The translations under genes and the position numbers were made by a program. From Ruania alkalisoli (lineage in GTDB: Bacteria > Actinomycetota > Actinomycetes > Actinomycetales > Beutenbergiaceae), in the NCBI RefSeq assembly GCF_014960965.1, contig NZ_CP063169.1, positions 1,025,581 to 1,089,580 of the forward strand: a stretch of 64,000 nt of DNA, in the 5' to 3' direction. Of this stretch, positions 44,151-53,831 are shown piece after piece. The notes under the pieces were generated by a model. The model did no database searches and was not told the origin of the DNA. It saw only the letters and a list, made by a program, of their open reading frames with translations. How positions within the stretch are numbered: the stretch's first letter is position 1; every line of letters starts with the position of its first letter.

Positions 44151-44928
44151 GAGCCCGATCGCACTCGACGAGCAGGACCTGCAGGCCGGGGAGCTGACGC
44201 TTGAGGGGCGGATCACCGTCGCCTCCAACGCGACGTTCGTCGGCAGGATCGGTGACGTCCGCGTGGTCTACAAGCCGGTCGCCGGCGAGCGGCCACTGTG
44301 GGATTTCCCGGACCAGACCCTCGCCTCCCGTGAAGTAGCGGCCTACCTCGTCTCCGAGGTCCTTCAGTGGCGGATTGTCCCCCGCACGTGGGTGCGTGAC
44401 GGACCGCTCGGGCCCGGCATGGTGCAACTGTGGCAGGAGCCGGATGCGGAGCAGGATCCGGTGGACGTCGTCGCCTCGGCCGCGGTGCCGCAGGGCTGGC
44501 GTACCGTGCTCGAAGGCAGCGACGAGAGCGGGCAGAGCGTCGCCGTCATCCACGAGAACTCTCCCGCACTGCGCCGGATCGCCGTCTTCGACGTGCTCGT
44601 CAACAATGCCGATCGCAAGGGCAGCCACATCCTGCCGGCTACCGACGGTCACCGGCACGGCGTGGACCACGGGGTCAGCTTCCACACCGAGCCCAAGCTG
44701 CGGACGGTGCTGTGGGGATGGATCGGCGAAGCCCTCGATTCCGGCGAGATCGCCGGGGTGGAGCGGGTGGTCTCGGGGCTGAGCGGCGATCTCGGGCAGC
44801 CGCTCCGTGCCTTGCTGAGCGGGCCGGAGCTCGAGGCCCTCGCCGCGCGATGCGAGCGACTGCTTGCCACCGGCACGTTCCCACCCCCGGAAGGGGACGC
44901 GCCTGCGGTCCCGTGGCCGCTGTTTTGA
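44140..44928 (+). CDS. SCO1664 family kinase-like protein
   Basis: A 262-aa protein of the SCO1664 family, distantly related to PI3/PI4-type or HipA-like kinases. It shows VVYKPVAGERPLWDFPDQTL (a nucleotide-binding lysine context), REVAAYLVSEVLQWRIVPRT, the catalytic-like FDVLVNNADRKGSHIL with an NNADRK loop, and GVDHGVSFHTEPKLRTVLWG, which resembles the metal-binding DHG segment. These are the usual kinase-loop elements for the family, so phosphotransfer activity is plausible but unproven. The ATG at 44140 lies within the end of DUF3090. It completes the phosphatase, DUF3090, kinase-like trio. Confidence 0.9.
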   Translation: MTGESPIALDEQDLQAGELTLEGRITVASNATFVGRIGDVRVVYKPVAGERPLWDFPDQTLASREVAAYLVSEVLQWRIVPRTWVRDGPLGPGMVQLWQEPDAEQDPVDVVASAAVPQGWRTVLEGSDESGQSVAVIHENSPALRRIAVFDVLVNNADRKGSHILPATDGHRHGVDHGVSFHTEPKLRTVLWGWIGEALDSGEIAGVERVVSGLSGDLGQPLRALLSGPELEALAARCERLLATGTFPPPEGDAPAVPWPLF

Positions 44929-44989
44929 CGAGCGGTGAGCACCTACGGCTGGTGCGCTCACACGAGTGGGAGGGGCCGCCGTCGCCGGC

Positions 44990-45931
44990 TCATGAGGGGA
45001 AGCTGACGCCCGCCAGCTCAGCGGACACCTGCCAGATCCGCGCCGCGTCCTGTTCGCTGCGCAACGGGGCGTACAACGACTGCTGTGTGGGCGCGCCGCC
45101 GATGTGGCCGGGGCCGTCGGGTCCGTACAGCAGCCCGCCCCCGGCCTTCGGCGAGGTGGCCGCCAGCAGTGCGGGCAGGGCGGCCGACTCCGGTGTGCCG
45201 GCCAGGATGCCGCGGGCGGAGAGCCACCGGATGAGACGCACCGCCGTGGTGTCGGTGCTGCGGCCGATCTCCGGCCGCGCGGCCAGCAGGTTCGTCGGAG
45301 CCACCCCCGGGTGGGAAAGGTTGCTCGTGATGCCCCATCCGCCTGCCTGACTGCGTCGTTGCAGTTCGAGACCGAACAGGCCGAAGGCGATCTTCGACTG
45401 GCTGTATGCCTTCCGTCCGTCGTAGCTGCGGGCGAACTGCAGGTCGTCCCAGTTCACCGTCCCGCGACGGGCGGCGATGCTCACCTGTGAGGTGACCCGG
45501 GCCCGGCCCGCTCTCAGCAGTGGAAGGATCTGCCCGACGAGGGCCACATGTCCGAGGTGATTCGTGCCGAGCTGCAGCTCGAATCCGTCGGCGGTGAGTT
45601 GCCTGTCCGGCGGGGTCATCAGGCCGGCGTTGTTGATCAGCAGGTGGATCGGCTCGCCTTCGGCGAGGAGCGTCTGACCGAGTGCCCTCACCGAGTCCAG
45701 GCTGGACAGGTCGAGCGTGCGGAGCGAGACTCTCGCTCCAGGCACCTGGTCTCGGATGTGTGCCGCGGCGGCGTCCCCCTTGCGCGGGTTTCGTACCGGC
45801 ATGATCACCTCGGCGCCGGCTGCGGCGAGCCGTCTCGCCATGATCATGCCCATCCCGTCGCTGGCGCCCGTGATGAGGGCTCGTTTGCCGGTCAGGTCAG
45901 GGATCGTGATGTCGACGGTTCGCCGTGCCAT
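44990..45931 (-). CDS. SDR family oxidoreductase (retinol dehydrogenase-like)
   Basis: A 313-aa classical-like SDR. The cofactor loop is TGASDGMG at 21-28 after KRALI, NNAG is at 100-103, S151 and Y176/K180 (YSQSK) form the catalytic set, and the extra C-terminal tail places it with retinol dehydrogenase or protochlorophyllide reductase-like SDRs. [12 protein letters not shown] after the second strand suggests NADP preference (Arg after beta2). The ATG at 45931 follows GAGGAG; the open frame extends 117 codons further only through the shared promoter and regulator gene. It is divergent from the MmyB-type regulator, a common regulator-target pair in Actinobacteria. Confidence 0.92.
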   Translation of the reverse strand: MARRTVDITIPDLTGKRALITGASDGMGMIMARRLAAAGAEVIMPVRNPRKGDAAAAHIRDQVPGARVSLRTLDLSSLDSVRALGQTLLAEGEPIHLLINNAGLMTPPDRQLTADGFELQLGTNHLGHVALVGQILPLLRAGRARVTSQVSIAARRGTVNWDDLQFARSYDGRKAYSQSKIAFGLFGLELQRRSQAGGWGITSNLSHPGVAPTNLLAARPEIGRSTDTTAVRLIRWLSARGILAGTPESAALPALLAATSPKAGGGLLYGPDGPGHIGGAPTQQSLYAPLRSEQDAARIWQVSAELAGVSFPS

Positions 45932-46096
45932 GGGTGCTCCTCGTTCGCGGATCGATGCGATTGATCCTCGCCGGGTCGTCCGGGTGTATCCACGGCCTGG
46001 TGATCCCAGGCTGGCGGGGGGAGGGGGATCGGTGATCCGTGGCTGCGGGAGCCCGGTTCGCGGTACAAACATCAGGACGCACCCGAAGGAGTCACC

Positions 46097-46936
46097 ATGA
46101 TCGACCGCACAGGCCTCGCGGAGTTCCTCCGTCGGCGCCGCGAGGCGCTGCAACCTGAGGATGTCGGCCTGCCGCGTGGCCCGCGACGCAGGACCAGCGG
46201 ACTCCGGCGCGAGGAAGTCGCGGCCCTGTGCCACATGTCGACGGACTACTACTCGCGGCTGGAACGTCAGCGGGGTCCGCACCCGTCACCGCAGATGCTC
46301 GCCGCGATCGCTCAGGGCCTGCACCTGTCGCTGTCCGAACGCGACCACCTGTTCCGGCTCGCCGGTCAGAACGCGCCCTCGCGGGAGGGTCCCAGCGAGC
46401 ACGTCACCCCGGGGGTGTTGCGGATCCTCGATCGCCTCACCGACACTCCGGCCGAGGTGGCCACCGAACTGGGGGAGACGCTCCGCCAGACACCTGCGAG
46501 CGTGGCCCTGGTCGGCGACAACACGCGGTTCACCGGTCCCGAGCGGAGTCTCGGCTACCGGTGGTTCACCACCTCGGGGGCTCGGTCGATCTATGCCCCC
46601 GAGGATCACGACTTCCTCAGCCGCATGTACTGCTCCGGCCTGCGTGAGCTCGCCACCCTGCGAGGGCCCGGCTCTCGCGCCGCTCACTTCGTGGATCTGC
46701 TGCTTGCGAGCAGTGAGGAGTTCCGGAACGTGTGGGACCGGCACGAGGTCGGCATCCGTCCCCGCGAGATCAAGCGATTCGTACACCCGGAGGTGGGCTC
46801 GCTGGAACTGATCTGCCAACGGTTGCTCGATCCGGACCAGTCGCACGGGGTGCTTGTCTACACCGCAGTGCCTGGCAGCGAGAGCCACGAGAAGTTGCAG
46901 CTGCTCTCGGTGATCGGCGCGCAGACGTTGAGGTGA
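46097..46936 (+). CDS. XRE-family regulator with MmyB ligand-binding domain
   Basis: A 279-aa regulator. The N-terminal XRE-type HTH starts [20 protein letters not shown] and includes the diagnostic [30 protein letters not shown] in two pieces. Residues about 105-275 are the MmyB-like ligand-binding domain ([60 protein letters not shown]). This PAS-like domain is thought to bind fatty-acid-like ligands. It is divergent from the SDR gene and most likely controls it. The ATG at 46097 follows AAGGAGTCACC, a good ribosome site. Confidence 0.93.
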   Translation: MIDRTGLAEFLRRRREALQPEDVGLPRGPRRRTSGLRREEVAALCHMSTDYYSRLERQRGPHPSPQMLAAIAQGLHLSLSERDHLFRLAGQNAPSREGPSEHVTPGVLRILDRLTDTPAEVATELGETLRQTPASVALVGDNTRFTGPERSLGYRWFTTSGARSIYAPEDHDFLSRMYCSGLRELATLRGPGSRAAHFVDLLLASSEEFRNVWDRHEVGIRPREIKRFVHPEVGSLELICQRLLDPDQSHGVLVYTAVPGSESHEKLQLLSVIGAQTLR

Positions 46937-46943
46937 TCGCGGG

Positions 46944-47696
46944 CTACCGCAGGTACGGCTCCACCCAGGCCGACGCGATCCGCGCCGCGCGCTGAGCCTG
47001 CCCGGGCTCGGTCAGCAGGTGATCGGCCCCCTCCAGAGAGACGAAACTGCGCGGATGGCGGGCCATCCGGAAGATCTCGCTGGCGTTGTCGATGCCGACG
47101 GTGTTGTCGATGGGGGAGTGCATGATGAGCAGTGGCCGGTCCAGGGTGCTGACCTTGTCCGTCAGGTCCGCGCTCCGCACATCCTCCACGAAGGCACGCT
47201 TGAGGGTCAGTGCCCGCCCTCCGATGAGCCACTCGGCGCTGCCGTCCTGGCAGGCGCGGCCCACCACTGCGTCGTAGTGACGTTCCACATTGCTCGGGTC
47301 CGAGGGCGCCCCGATGCTGACGACGGCGCCCACGTCGGCATCCCGGCCGGCGGCGATTGCGGCCGCACCACCCCAGGAGTGGCCCACCAGCACCGAGACC
47401 GGCGTGCCACGCTCGGCCATGAATCGCGCGGCCGCCACCGTGTCGTGAACCTTCACCGTGAACGATCCGTCGCCCCAGTCGCCCTCGGAGTCGGAGAGCC
47501 CCAGGGCGTCGAAGCGGAGCATCCCGATGCCCTCGGCGGCGAGTTGCCTGCAGATTCGCACGGCCGCGGGGGAGTCCTTACCGAGGGTGAAGCCGTGCAC
47601 GAAGATCCCCCATCCTCGCGCCTCGCCCTCGGGCACGTCGAGCACACCCGCGAGTGTCGGTCCCGTCGAGCTCGGGAAGCGCACCCGCTCGGCCAT
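46944..47696 (-). CDS. Alpha/beta hydrolase (hydrolase half of the OsmC-fusion type)
   Basis: A 250-aa alpha/beta hydrolase. The nucleophile elbow is GHSWGG, the oxyanion block is GIFVHGFTLGKDSPAAVRIC, and the acid and histidine lie in LLIMHSPIDNTVGIDNA and LEGADHLLTEP. The start RVRFPSSTGPTLAGVLDVPEG resembles the N-terminal half of bifunctional hydrolase/OsmC proteins; the OsmC half is absent here, so it is a stand-alone form. The ATG at 47696 follows GGAAGGA by 6 bases, preferred over two upstream in-frame starts. It is convergent with the MmyB-type regulator gene, 7 bp apart. The substrate is unknown. Confidence 0.88.
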   Translation of the reverse strand: MAERVRFPSSTGPTLAGVLDVPEGEARGWGIFVHGFTLGKDSPAAVRICRQLAAEGIGMLRFDALGLSDSEGDWGDGSFTVKVHDTVAAARFMAERGTPVSVLVGHSWGGAAAIAAGRDADVGAVVSIGAPSDPSNVERHYDAVVGRACQDGSAEWLIGGRALTLKRAFVEDVRSADLTDKVSTLDRPLLIMHSPIDNTVGIDNASEIFRMARHPRSFVSLEGADHLLTEPGQAQRAARIASAWVEPYLR

Positions 47697-47879
47697 TCGT
47701 AGTCCTTCCAGCATGAGTCCTCGGACGGACACCGTACCGCCTGCCACCGCGCCGACCCGGTGGTGGCCTGACGTAGCTCAGAAGCCGAGATGAGCGGTCG
47801 CAGATGCGCGAATCCGCAGTCGCGCTAGGCTGCATATGAGGGTCTGGGTGCACCCAGGCCCGGCTGCAAGGAGCAGGCC

Positions 47880-49253
47880 ATGGGCAAGGTGGACAGCGAC
47901 TACCTGGTCGTTGGCGCCGGCGCCGCGGGTATGGCATTCACCGATGCGCTGATCGATCACAGTGACGCGAGCGTCACGCTGGTGGACCGACGCCCCGGCC
48001 CCGGCGGGCACTGGTTGGACGCCTACCCGTTCGTACGCCTGCATCAGGCCTCCTCGTTCTACGGGGTGGCCTCGACACTCCTCGGTGAGGGACGCCGTCA
48101 GACCCAGGGCCCCGAAACGGGACTGCACGAACGGGCAGACCGTGAGCAGATCTGCGCCTACTACCAGTCAGTACTGAACGATCGCTTCGTCGCGTCCGGA
48201 CAGGTGCGGTTCATTCCCCGTAGCCACTACGACTGGGACCGGCGCGTACTCACGTGCGACGGCACCCGGTACGAGGTGTCGCAGCGTTGCCGGATCGTAG
48301 ACGCACGGTATCTCGCCCCCGAGATCCCAGCGACGACCCCGCCGCCCTTCGAGGTCGCCGACCAGGTTCGCGTCGTGGCCGTCAACGATCTCCCGCGAGT
48401 GGACGACGCTCCGAGCCAGTACGTCATCGTGGGGTCGGGGAAGACGGCCACCGATGCCGTGATCTGGTTGCTCGGCCAAGGCGTCGACCCGGAGGCGATC
48501 TGCTGGGTGCGGCCGCGTGAACCGTGGATGCTCAATCGCGCCAAGGTGCAGCCAGATCCGGACGTGTTCCTGGGTATGGCGGCCGACATCTTCGAGAGTG
48601 CGGTGGCCGCGCGGTCGGTCGACGACCTGTTCCTCCGACTCGAAGAGGCCGGCGTGATGATGCCCATCAACCGGGCACTCACGCCCACGATGGCGCGGGC
48701 TCCCACACTGGCCACGTGGGAGCTGGACCTGCTGCGCAGTATCGAGAACGTGGTCCGGCGCGGGCGCCTGCGGCGCGTGGAGCGAGGGCGGCTGAACTTC
48801 GACGGCGGCGCTGTAGACGTCCACGATGACGCTCTGGTCGTGCACTGCGCAGCGCACGGGCTACGCCATGAATCGTCGATGCCGATCTGGGGGCGCGATG
48901 CGATCACTGTTCAGCCGACCCGGGCCGGGTTCCCGTGCTTCGGAGCGGCGCTCATCGGCTACATCGAAGCCACCCGGGTCGGCGACGATGCGAAGAACCA
49001 GGTGTGCCCCTCCTCGCCCTACCCGAGCACACCGGCGGACTGGGTGAGAACGAACATTCATGGAACGAGATCGGCGATGGCGTTCGGTGCGGAGCCGGAC
49101 ATTGCCGCCTGGGCGCACACCGTGGCACTGAACCCAGCCCGCGTACCCGCTGGACTCAGCTCGCCGGCGTTGCAGGCCGTGCAGCACAGACTGGCCACAC
49201 AGACCGGTCCGGGCCTGGCTGCGCTCGTCCGGCTCCATGAGCGAGAGGTGTGA
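47880..49253 (+). CDS. NAD(P)/FAD-binding flavoprotein (monooxygenase-like)
   Basis: A 457-aa flavoprotein. The first dinucleotide loop is YLVVGAGAAGMAFTDALIDH and the second, for NAD(P), is QYVIVGSGKTATDAVIWLL. The block RPGPGGHWLDAYPFVRLHQA is shared with a group of uncharacterised actinobacterial FAD proteins near the flavin monooxygenases. A second half (AICWVRPREPWMLNRAKVQP) is typical of the same group. No membrane segment or signal peptide. The ATG at 47880 follows AAGGAGCAGG. It stands alone and its substrate cannot be inferred; a ferredoxin reductase or Baeyer-Villiger-like reaction are both possible. Confidence 0.8.
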   Translation: MGKVDSDYLVVGAGAAGMAFTDALIDHSDASVTLVDRRPGPGGHWLDAYPFVRLHQASSFYGVASTLLGEGRRQTQGPETGLHERADREQICAYYQSVLNDRFVASGQVRFIPRSHYDWDRRVLTCDGTRYEVSQRCRIVDARYLAPEIPATTPPPFEVADQVRVVAVNDLPRVDDAPSQYVIVGSGKTATDAVIWLLGQGVDPEAICWVRPREPWMLNRAKVQPDPDVFLGMAADIFESAVAARSVDDLFLRLEEAGVMMPINRALTPTMARAPTLATWELDLLRSIENVVRRGRLRRVERGRLNFDGGAVDVHDDALVVHCAAHGLRHESSMPIWGRDAITVQPTRAGFPCFGAALIGYIEATRVGDDAKNQVCPSSPYPSTPADWVRTNIHGTRSAMAFGAEPDIAAWAHTVALNPARVPAGLSSPALQAVQHRLATQTGPGLAALVRLHEREV

Positions 49254-49314
49254 GGCTCGCAGAGCGCACAGGATGCTGGCCGAGGAGTCGATCAGATCTG
49301 CTAGCCTGCGGGAA

Positions 49315-49348
49315 GCCCAGCCTCCTTCGACCCGAAGAGATCCTGGGC
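49315..49348 (+). promoter_or_regulatory. Nested hairpin in the 5' region of the acetolactate synthase gene
   Basis: GCCCAG at 49315-49320 pairs with CTGGGC at 49343-49348, and inside CTTCG at 49325-49329 pairs with CGAAG at 49333-49337. It lies 166 bases before the gene start in a 260-base gap. It could be part of a leader that controls transcription. No leader peptide rich in Ile, Leu or Val codons was found. Confidence 0.35.
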
Positions 49349-49513
49349 AGACGCAACCGCGTCGGGCGTGTGGACGGACTTCGTTTCCGAGTCGTGCGCC
49401 AGCGGTGAGGGCCGTTCCTATCCGGATCACTCTGAGCCCAGCGACCGTCCCATGGTCTCGTGCGGACTCCGTGCCAGCGCGAGACGTGTGTCTCTCGTGT
49501 CCAGGAGTGTTTC

Positions 49514-51322
49514 GTGTCTGTGCCCCTGTCTGCATCCTTGCGCTCGTCCCGGCGTCGGCCGGTCCACCTACCTCCTGCCGTCCCCGACGGGACGATGATG
49601 ACAGGCGCCGAAGCGGTCGTGCGCTCCCTGGAGCGACTCGGGGTGCGCGACGTCTTCGGGATTCCCGGCGGATCCATCCTCCCCACCTACGACGCGCTGC
49701 TCTCCTCGAGCCGGATCCGGCACGTGCTCGTCCGCCACGAGCAGGGTGCCGGGCATGCGGCCGAAGGCTACGCATGCACCACCGGTCAGGTCGGTGTCGC
49801 GATGGCAACCAGCGGCCCCGGCGCGACGAATCTCGTCACGGCACTCATGGACGCCCAGCTGGACTCGGTGCCACTGCTGGTGATCACCGGTCAGGTCTCC
49901 TCCCATGTGCTCGGAACAGACGCCTTTCAGGAAGCCGATATCGTCGGCATGACACTCTCGGTGACCAAGCACTCCTTCCTGGTCACCGATGCTGCGGACA
50001 TCCCCACTGTTCTCGCGCACGCACACTCGCTGGCCACCGCCGGCCGGCCCGGGCCGGTGCTCGTCGACATCACCAAGGATGCGCAGCAGGAGACTGCGCC
50101 GTTCGCGTGGCCGACGTCAAACCCTCCCGACCATCCCGAGCGCGGTCGCGTCCGCCACTCCCAGGTGCGACGGGCTGCGGAGGAGATTGCCGGAGCGCAC
50201 CGGCCCGTACTGTACGTGGGCGGGGGTGTCGTCCGCGGACGGGCCGCAGACGAGCTGCGCGAGCTGGCCGAGGTAGTGGGTGCCCCGGTGGTGACGACGC
50301 TCAATGCCCGTGGCGCCTTCCCCGATTCCCATCCGCTCGCACTGGGAATGCCCGGCATGCACGGAACGGTCCCCGCCGTGCTGGGAATGCAACGCGCCGA
50401 CCTGCTGATCGCCGTCGGTGCACGATTCGACGAGCGGGTCACCGGCGTCCGGAGCAGTTTCGCACCGCAGGCGCGCGTGGTCCATCTGGACGTCGACCCC
50501 GCCGAGATCTCCAAGGTTCGCCATGCCGATACCCCCATCGTTGCTCACGTGCGCTCGGCACTGCCTCAACTGGCACAGGCTGTTCGGAGCATCGAACCGG
50601 CCGACCGAGCCAGCCTGGTGCCGTGGTGGGACGAGTTGAACCGGCTCCGTCGTGACTTTCCGCTCGGCTACCCGCCTGCCAGTGACGGACGGATCCCGGC
50701 CCAGCAGGTGATCCAGCAGCTCGGCCACCTCACCGGTCCCGAGGCCATCTACGCGACCGGCGTCGGGCAGCACCAGATGTGGGCCGCGCAATTCCTGCCG
50801 TTCGAGCGCCCCTATGCGTGGCTCAGTTCAGGTGGCGCCGGGACGATGGGCTATGCCATCCCCGCGGCCATGGGTGCGAAGGTCGCCGCGCCGGGGCGGG
50901 TGGTGTGGGCCATCGACGGTGACGGGTCGTTCCAGATGACGAACCAGGAACTGGCGACCTGCGCCATCGAAGGCATCCCCCTCAAGGTTGCCGTGATCAA
51001 CAACTCCTCGCTCGGGATGATCCGGCAGTGGCAGACGTTGTTCTACGGGCAGCGGTACTCCCACAGTGACCTGGGACCTGAGCGGCAGGCTCCGATCCCG
51101 GACGTCGTGGGTCTGGCCGAAGCGTACGGGTGCGTGGGGTTGCGGGTGGAGCGCGAGGCCCAGATCGACGCCGCGATCGAGACGGCACTCGGGATCCATG
51201 ATCGGCCGGTGGTGATCGACTTCGTGGTCAGTCGCGATTCGATGGTGTGGCCGATGGTGCCGCAGGGCGTCAGCAACGATCAGATTCGCTACGCGCACGA
51301 GCGTTCGTTCGGCGAGGAGTGA
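49514..51322 (+). CDS. ilvB: Acetolactate synthase large subunit (orphan)
   Basis: A 602-aa ThDP enzyme that joins two pyruvates or pyruvate and 2-oxobutyrate in branched-chain amino acid synthesis. The catalytic glutamate is in [17 protein letters not shown], the ThDP-binding block is [20 protein letters not shown] followed by [20 protein letters not shown], which includes the herbicide-binding tryptophan region of true AHAS. The start is the GTG at 49514 with AGGAG six bases upstream ([16 protein letters not shown]), leaving a 30-residue tail before [15 protein letters not shown]. Actinobacterial ilvB is usually followed by ilvN and ilvC; here the next gene is convergent, so this copy has no adjacent regulatory subunit. 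Confidence 0.92.
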   Translation: MSVPLSASLRSSRRRPVHLPPAVPDGTMMTGAEAVVRSLERLGVRDVFGIPGGSILPTYDALLSSSRIRHVLVRHEQGAGHAAEGYACTTGQVGVAMATSGPGATNLVTALMDAQLDSVPLLVITGQVSSHVLGTDAFQEADIVGMTLSVTKHSFLVTDAADIPTVLAHAHSLATAGRPGPVLVDITKDAQQETAPFAWPTSNPPDHPERGRVRHSQVRRAAEEIAGAHRPVLYVGGGVVRGRAADELRELAEVVGAPVVTTLNARGAFPDSHPLALGMPGMHGTVPAVLGMQRADLLIAVGARFDERVTGVRSSFAPQARVVHLDVDPAEISKVRHADTPIVAHVRSALPQLAQAVRSIEPADRASLVPWWDELNRLRRDFPLGYPPASDGRIPAQQVIQQLGHLTGPEAIYATGVGQHQMWAAQFLPFERPYAWLSSGGAGTMGYAIPAAMGAKVAAPGRVVWAIDGDGSFQMTNQELATCAIEGIPLKVAVINNSSLGMIRQWQTLFYGQRYSHSDLGPERQAPIPDVVGLAEAYGCVGLRVEREAQIDAAIETALGIHDRPVVIDFVVSRDSMVWPMVPQGVSNDQIRYAHERSFGEE

Positions 51323-51347
51323 CGGCGCCTCAGGCAGACACTCTGTG

Positions 51348-52430
51348 TCACGCCCGGGTCTCGTGTGGCCATTGCTCGACCGCCACATCGATCTTCGCCC
51401 GGGTGCCCCGGTTGACCTTCTCCACCAGCTCCAGAACCGCACCACCCGACTTCCGAGGCGGCTTCCAGGTGCCCACCACGACGCCGTCGACGAGCACCGC
51501 CGGCCGGAACACCCCGTTGCCGCCCGGCACGAGCGCACGCAGCGCTTCCGGGCTCGCGACCAGGGACCGGTCGGCGTAGCCGAGGATCCACTCGTCGAAA
51601 CCGGGGACCAGGTCGACCTGCGGAGTAGCGTCGTCGCCCGGGTCGCAGGCGTGTGCCTCATGGCCTGGCTCCTGATCATCGGCGAGCATCCAGGAGGCGG
51701 TGCCGTCCACGCTCACCTCCATCAGGTCCTCGACCGTGGCCGCGGCCTTCCGCAGCTGTGTCTTCGGCAGTTTGGTCCACCACGCGAGGTCGGCGAGCGT
51801 CACCGGCCCGCGGGCGGCGACGTAGCCTCGGATCACCTGGGCCAGTGCCGCGTCCGGATCCGCTTCCCGGGAGGTGGTGGTGAGTTCGAGTAGCTGGTGG
51901 CCGGTCTCGGCGAATCGGCCCCAGTGGATCAGTGCGTCGACCGCCAGGTGCATCAGCAGGTGGTAGCCGCGCCCGTTCGCGGTAGCGATTCCCGCCGTGT
52001 CCCACAGCTCCATCGCCTCGCCACGGGTGCGTGGGCGCTCGTGCAGCGCCTCGGCCAGCAGGTCGCGTGCCCGACCGATCGTGTGATCGTCCAGGCCGAG
52101 CTGTTCCCGACGGCGGGTGGTCGCCCTGTGCGTTCGCTCCGCCGTGAGGGACAGCAGGGTGGCGAGGTGCCCCGGTGTGGTGGCGAACAGCGTGCCTCGC
52201 ATCGGCCAGGACCGCACCAGGTAACCGGAATCGAAAGCCTGCCGGACGTCGTCGACGGTGGTGCCCGGGCGCGAGCGGATCGCGATAGCCCGCAGCACGG
52301 CGGGCAGATCCTGACCCTGGAGCGCGACAGCGCGCTCGACCACCTCGGCCGGGCTCAGAGGGGATCCGCCCAGCAACTGCCGCTGCCGGCGTCGTCCGCG
52401 CGCCAGCTGTACCGGGATCTCACGGTTCAT
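51348..52430 (-). CDS. AlkZ-like HTH_42 DNA glycosylase
   Basis: A 360-aa protein of the HTH_42 (winged-helix, AlkZ/YcaQ) family. The catalytic-type motif is Q38-G-Q40 in AVALQGQDLPAV, matching the Q-x-Q pattern of AlkZ-type glycosylases that remove bulky or crosslinked alkylated bases, rather than the Q-x-D of YcaQ. Other family blocks are LVRSWPMRGTLFATTPGHLA, NGRGYHLLMHLAVDALIHWG and VPGFDEWILGYADRSLVASP. The ATG at 52430 follows GGAGG. Its start overlaps the end of the upstream GNAT gene by 11 bp. In Streptomyces, AlkZ gives self-resistance to azinomycin, but no such pathway is visible here. Confidence 0.88.
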   Translation of the reverse strand: MNREIPVQLARGRRRQRQLLGGSPLSPAEVVERAVALQGQDLPAVLRAIAIRSRPGTTVDDVRQAFDSGYLVRSWPMRGTLFATTPGHLATLLSLTAERTHRATTRRREQLGLDDHTIGRARDLLAEALHERPRTRGEAMELWDTAGIATANGRGYHLLMHLAVDALIHWGRFAETGHQLLELTTTSREADPDAALAQVIRGYVAARGPVTLADLAWWTKLPKTQLRKAAATVEDLMEVSVDGTASWMLADDQEPGHEAHACDPGDDATPQVDLVPGFDEWILGYADRSLVASPEALRALVPGGNGVFRPAVLVDGVVVGTWKPPRKSGGAVLELVEKVNRGTRAKIDVAVEQWPHETRA

Positions 52431-52968
52431 GGTGCATCCTCCGGCGGACCATGATGCGGTGCCGCCTGTCGTCGATGGGATTGTCCGGGTCGAGCTCACC
52501 GTCCGCAGCGTGACTGAACCCGGCCTTCTCCAACGCCCGCCAGGAGCGCGTGTTATCGGCATGGACTGCCACGACGACGTCACCGGCATCATCGTGCACC
52601 GCCCACTGCTGACGCACGAGCCGGTCGATCATCTCCGGCCCGACGCCGCGACCGAGCGCCGACTCCTCCCCGATGAGGTAGTCGATGGACACGGCGTCCC
52701 CGGGTACAGGAACGATCTGCCGCATCTGGGTGAGGTACTCGCGCTCATCGGAGTAGCGATACCACTGGATGAGCCCGATCGGCCGGTTGTCGAGGTGCAC
52801 GATCCAGGTGGGGACGCGATCGCGGCCGTCGATGCGAGGGCCGTACTCACGCTCAAGAGCAGCGGGATCGGACGGATCGGCCCACCAACGTGCGACCGCT
52901 GGCACCGTGAGCCACCGGCCCAGCAACGGCAGGTCGGCCCGCGTCAGCGCGGTGAAGGTGAGGTTCAT
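52420..52968 (-). CDS. GNAT acetyltransferase (aminoglycoside 6'-acetyltransferase-like)
   Basis: A 182-aa acetyltransferase of the AAC(6')/GNAT_8 type. The start LTFTALTRADLPLLGRWLTV and the middle IDYLIGEESALGRGVGPEMI (acetyl-CoA loop) and VVVAVHADNTRSWRALEKAG are standard. This subgroup includes aminoglycoside acetyltransferases and siderophore enzymes, and the match is not specific enough to claim resistance. The ATG at 52968 was chosen by alignment with the family start; the ribosome site is weak, so it may depend on the AlkD-like gene 11 bp upstream. It is the middle gene of an AlkD-like, GNAT, AlkZ-like operon. Confidence 0.86.
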   Translation of the reverse strand: MNLTFTALTRADLPLLGRWLTVPAVARWWADPSDPAALEREYGPRIDGRDRVPTWIVHLDNRPIGLIQWYRYSDEREYLTQMRQIVPVPGDAVSIDYLIGEESALGRGVGPEMIDRLVRQQWAVHDDAGDVVVAVHADNTRSWRALEKAGFSHAADGELDPDNPIDDRRHRIMVRRRMHHEP

Positions 52969-52979
52969 GAGAACAAAAC

Positions 52980-53666
52980 CTACGACGCGTCCTGGCGTCG
53001 CACCATCTCGGCGATCCACACCGGCGCATACGGGGAGGTGCACCCGGGGGAGGTGGGGTAGTCCTCCAGCACCCGCAGCCGCTCACCGATCGCGATTGCC
53101 CGGTTCCGATGGCCGGGATGAGTGATCCCGATCTGCGCCAGGCACGTGTTCATCGCCCACTGCAGGCGGTCCGGGGCCTGCGCCATCTCCACCTCGATCA
53201 CTCCCAGCAGGTGGTCCAGATCGAGTCCCTCCGGCTGCTTCACCACCCGGTCCGCAGTGAGCGCCCACCCGGCGCTGGCAACCACCGGGTCGGAGTCGGC
53301 CATCCACACCTGCCGCAGCGTTTCCAAGTGCGGGCTCTTCTTCACCACGTAGTTCACGAGCCAGTCATGCACCTTCGGTGGGCGAGCCTGCCGGAGCATC
53401 GCATCGAGCTGCTCGCGCTCGAACGCCTTCGGGCGGCAGATCAGCAGGGCGAGTAGCCGCGCCGCAGCGTCAGCGGTGTCCCACAGCGCGAGTGCGAGGT
53501 CCTGCTGGGTCTTGAGTCGCTTCGCGATGGCGCGGAGTCTGCTGAGATTCACCCCGTGATCGTCGCCGCGGGCCTCGTTGGCCTCCCGCATCGTCGGGTC
53601 CTCAAGTGCGGCAAGCTCGGCGAGCACGGCGTCCAGGTGCTCGTGCTGGTGTGCTGGCTCAGTCAT
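52980..53666 (-). CDS. AlkD/HEAT-like alkylation repair protein
   Basis: A 228-aa all-helical protein of the AlkD family. AlkD-type enzymes remove positively charged 3-methyl- or 7-methylpurines without base flipping. Blocks seen are EARGDDHGVNLSRLRAIAKR, LALALWDTADAAARLLALLI, VHDWLVNYVVKKSPHLETLR and WALTADRVVKQPEGLDLDHL, which correspond to successive HEAT-like repeats. The KVHDWLVNYVV segment is the usual location of the catalytic Trp/Asp pair, and both residues are present. The ATG at 53666 follows GGAGGTG by 6 bases. It is the first gene of the operon with the GNAT and AlkZ-like genes, so two repair enzymes are co-expressed. Confidence 0.88.
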   Translation of the reverse strand: MTEPAHQHEHLDAVLAELAALEDPTMREANEARGDDHGVNLSRLRAIAKRLKTQQDLALALWDTADAAARLLALLICRPKAFEREQLDAMLRQARPPKVHDWLVNYVVKKSPHLETLRQVWMADSDPVVASAGWALTADRVVKQPEGLDLDHLLGVIEVEMAQAPDRLQWAMNTCLAQIGITHPGHRNRAIAIGERLRVLEDYPTSPGCTSPYAPVWIAEMVRRQDAS

Positions 53667-53831
53667 CTCATGCACCTCCGGGTTTCCTGCTCAGCCTAGG
53701 ACGGCCTGTGCTGCAACCGGACGAAAACGACGGGAATACAGCCACCTGGGCCTGCATACGCAACACATGGCAGTATGTCCGTCGATTTCATCCCGGTCCG
53801 TCCGGTTCTGGTCAGCCCTACACTCTCGGGC

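Noticed and set aside
49368-49598. Leader peptide for acetolactate synthase attenuation
   Set aside because: The visible short reading has no run of Ile, Leu or Val codons and no ribosome site, so classic attenuation is not supported.
52420-52968. Aminoglycoside resistance gene
   Set aside because: The GNAT fold is clear but the AAC(6') resemblance is generic, and the operon context is DNA repair.
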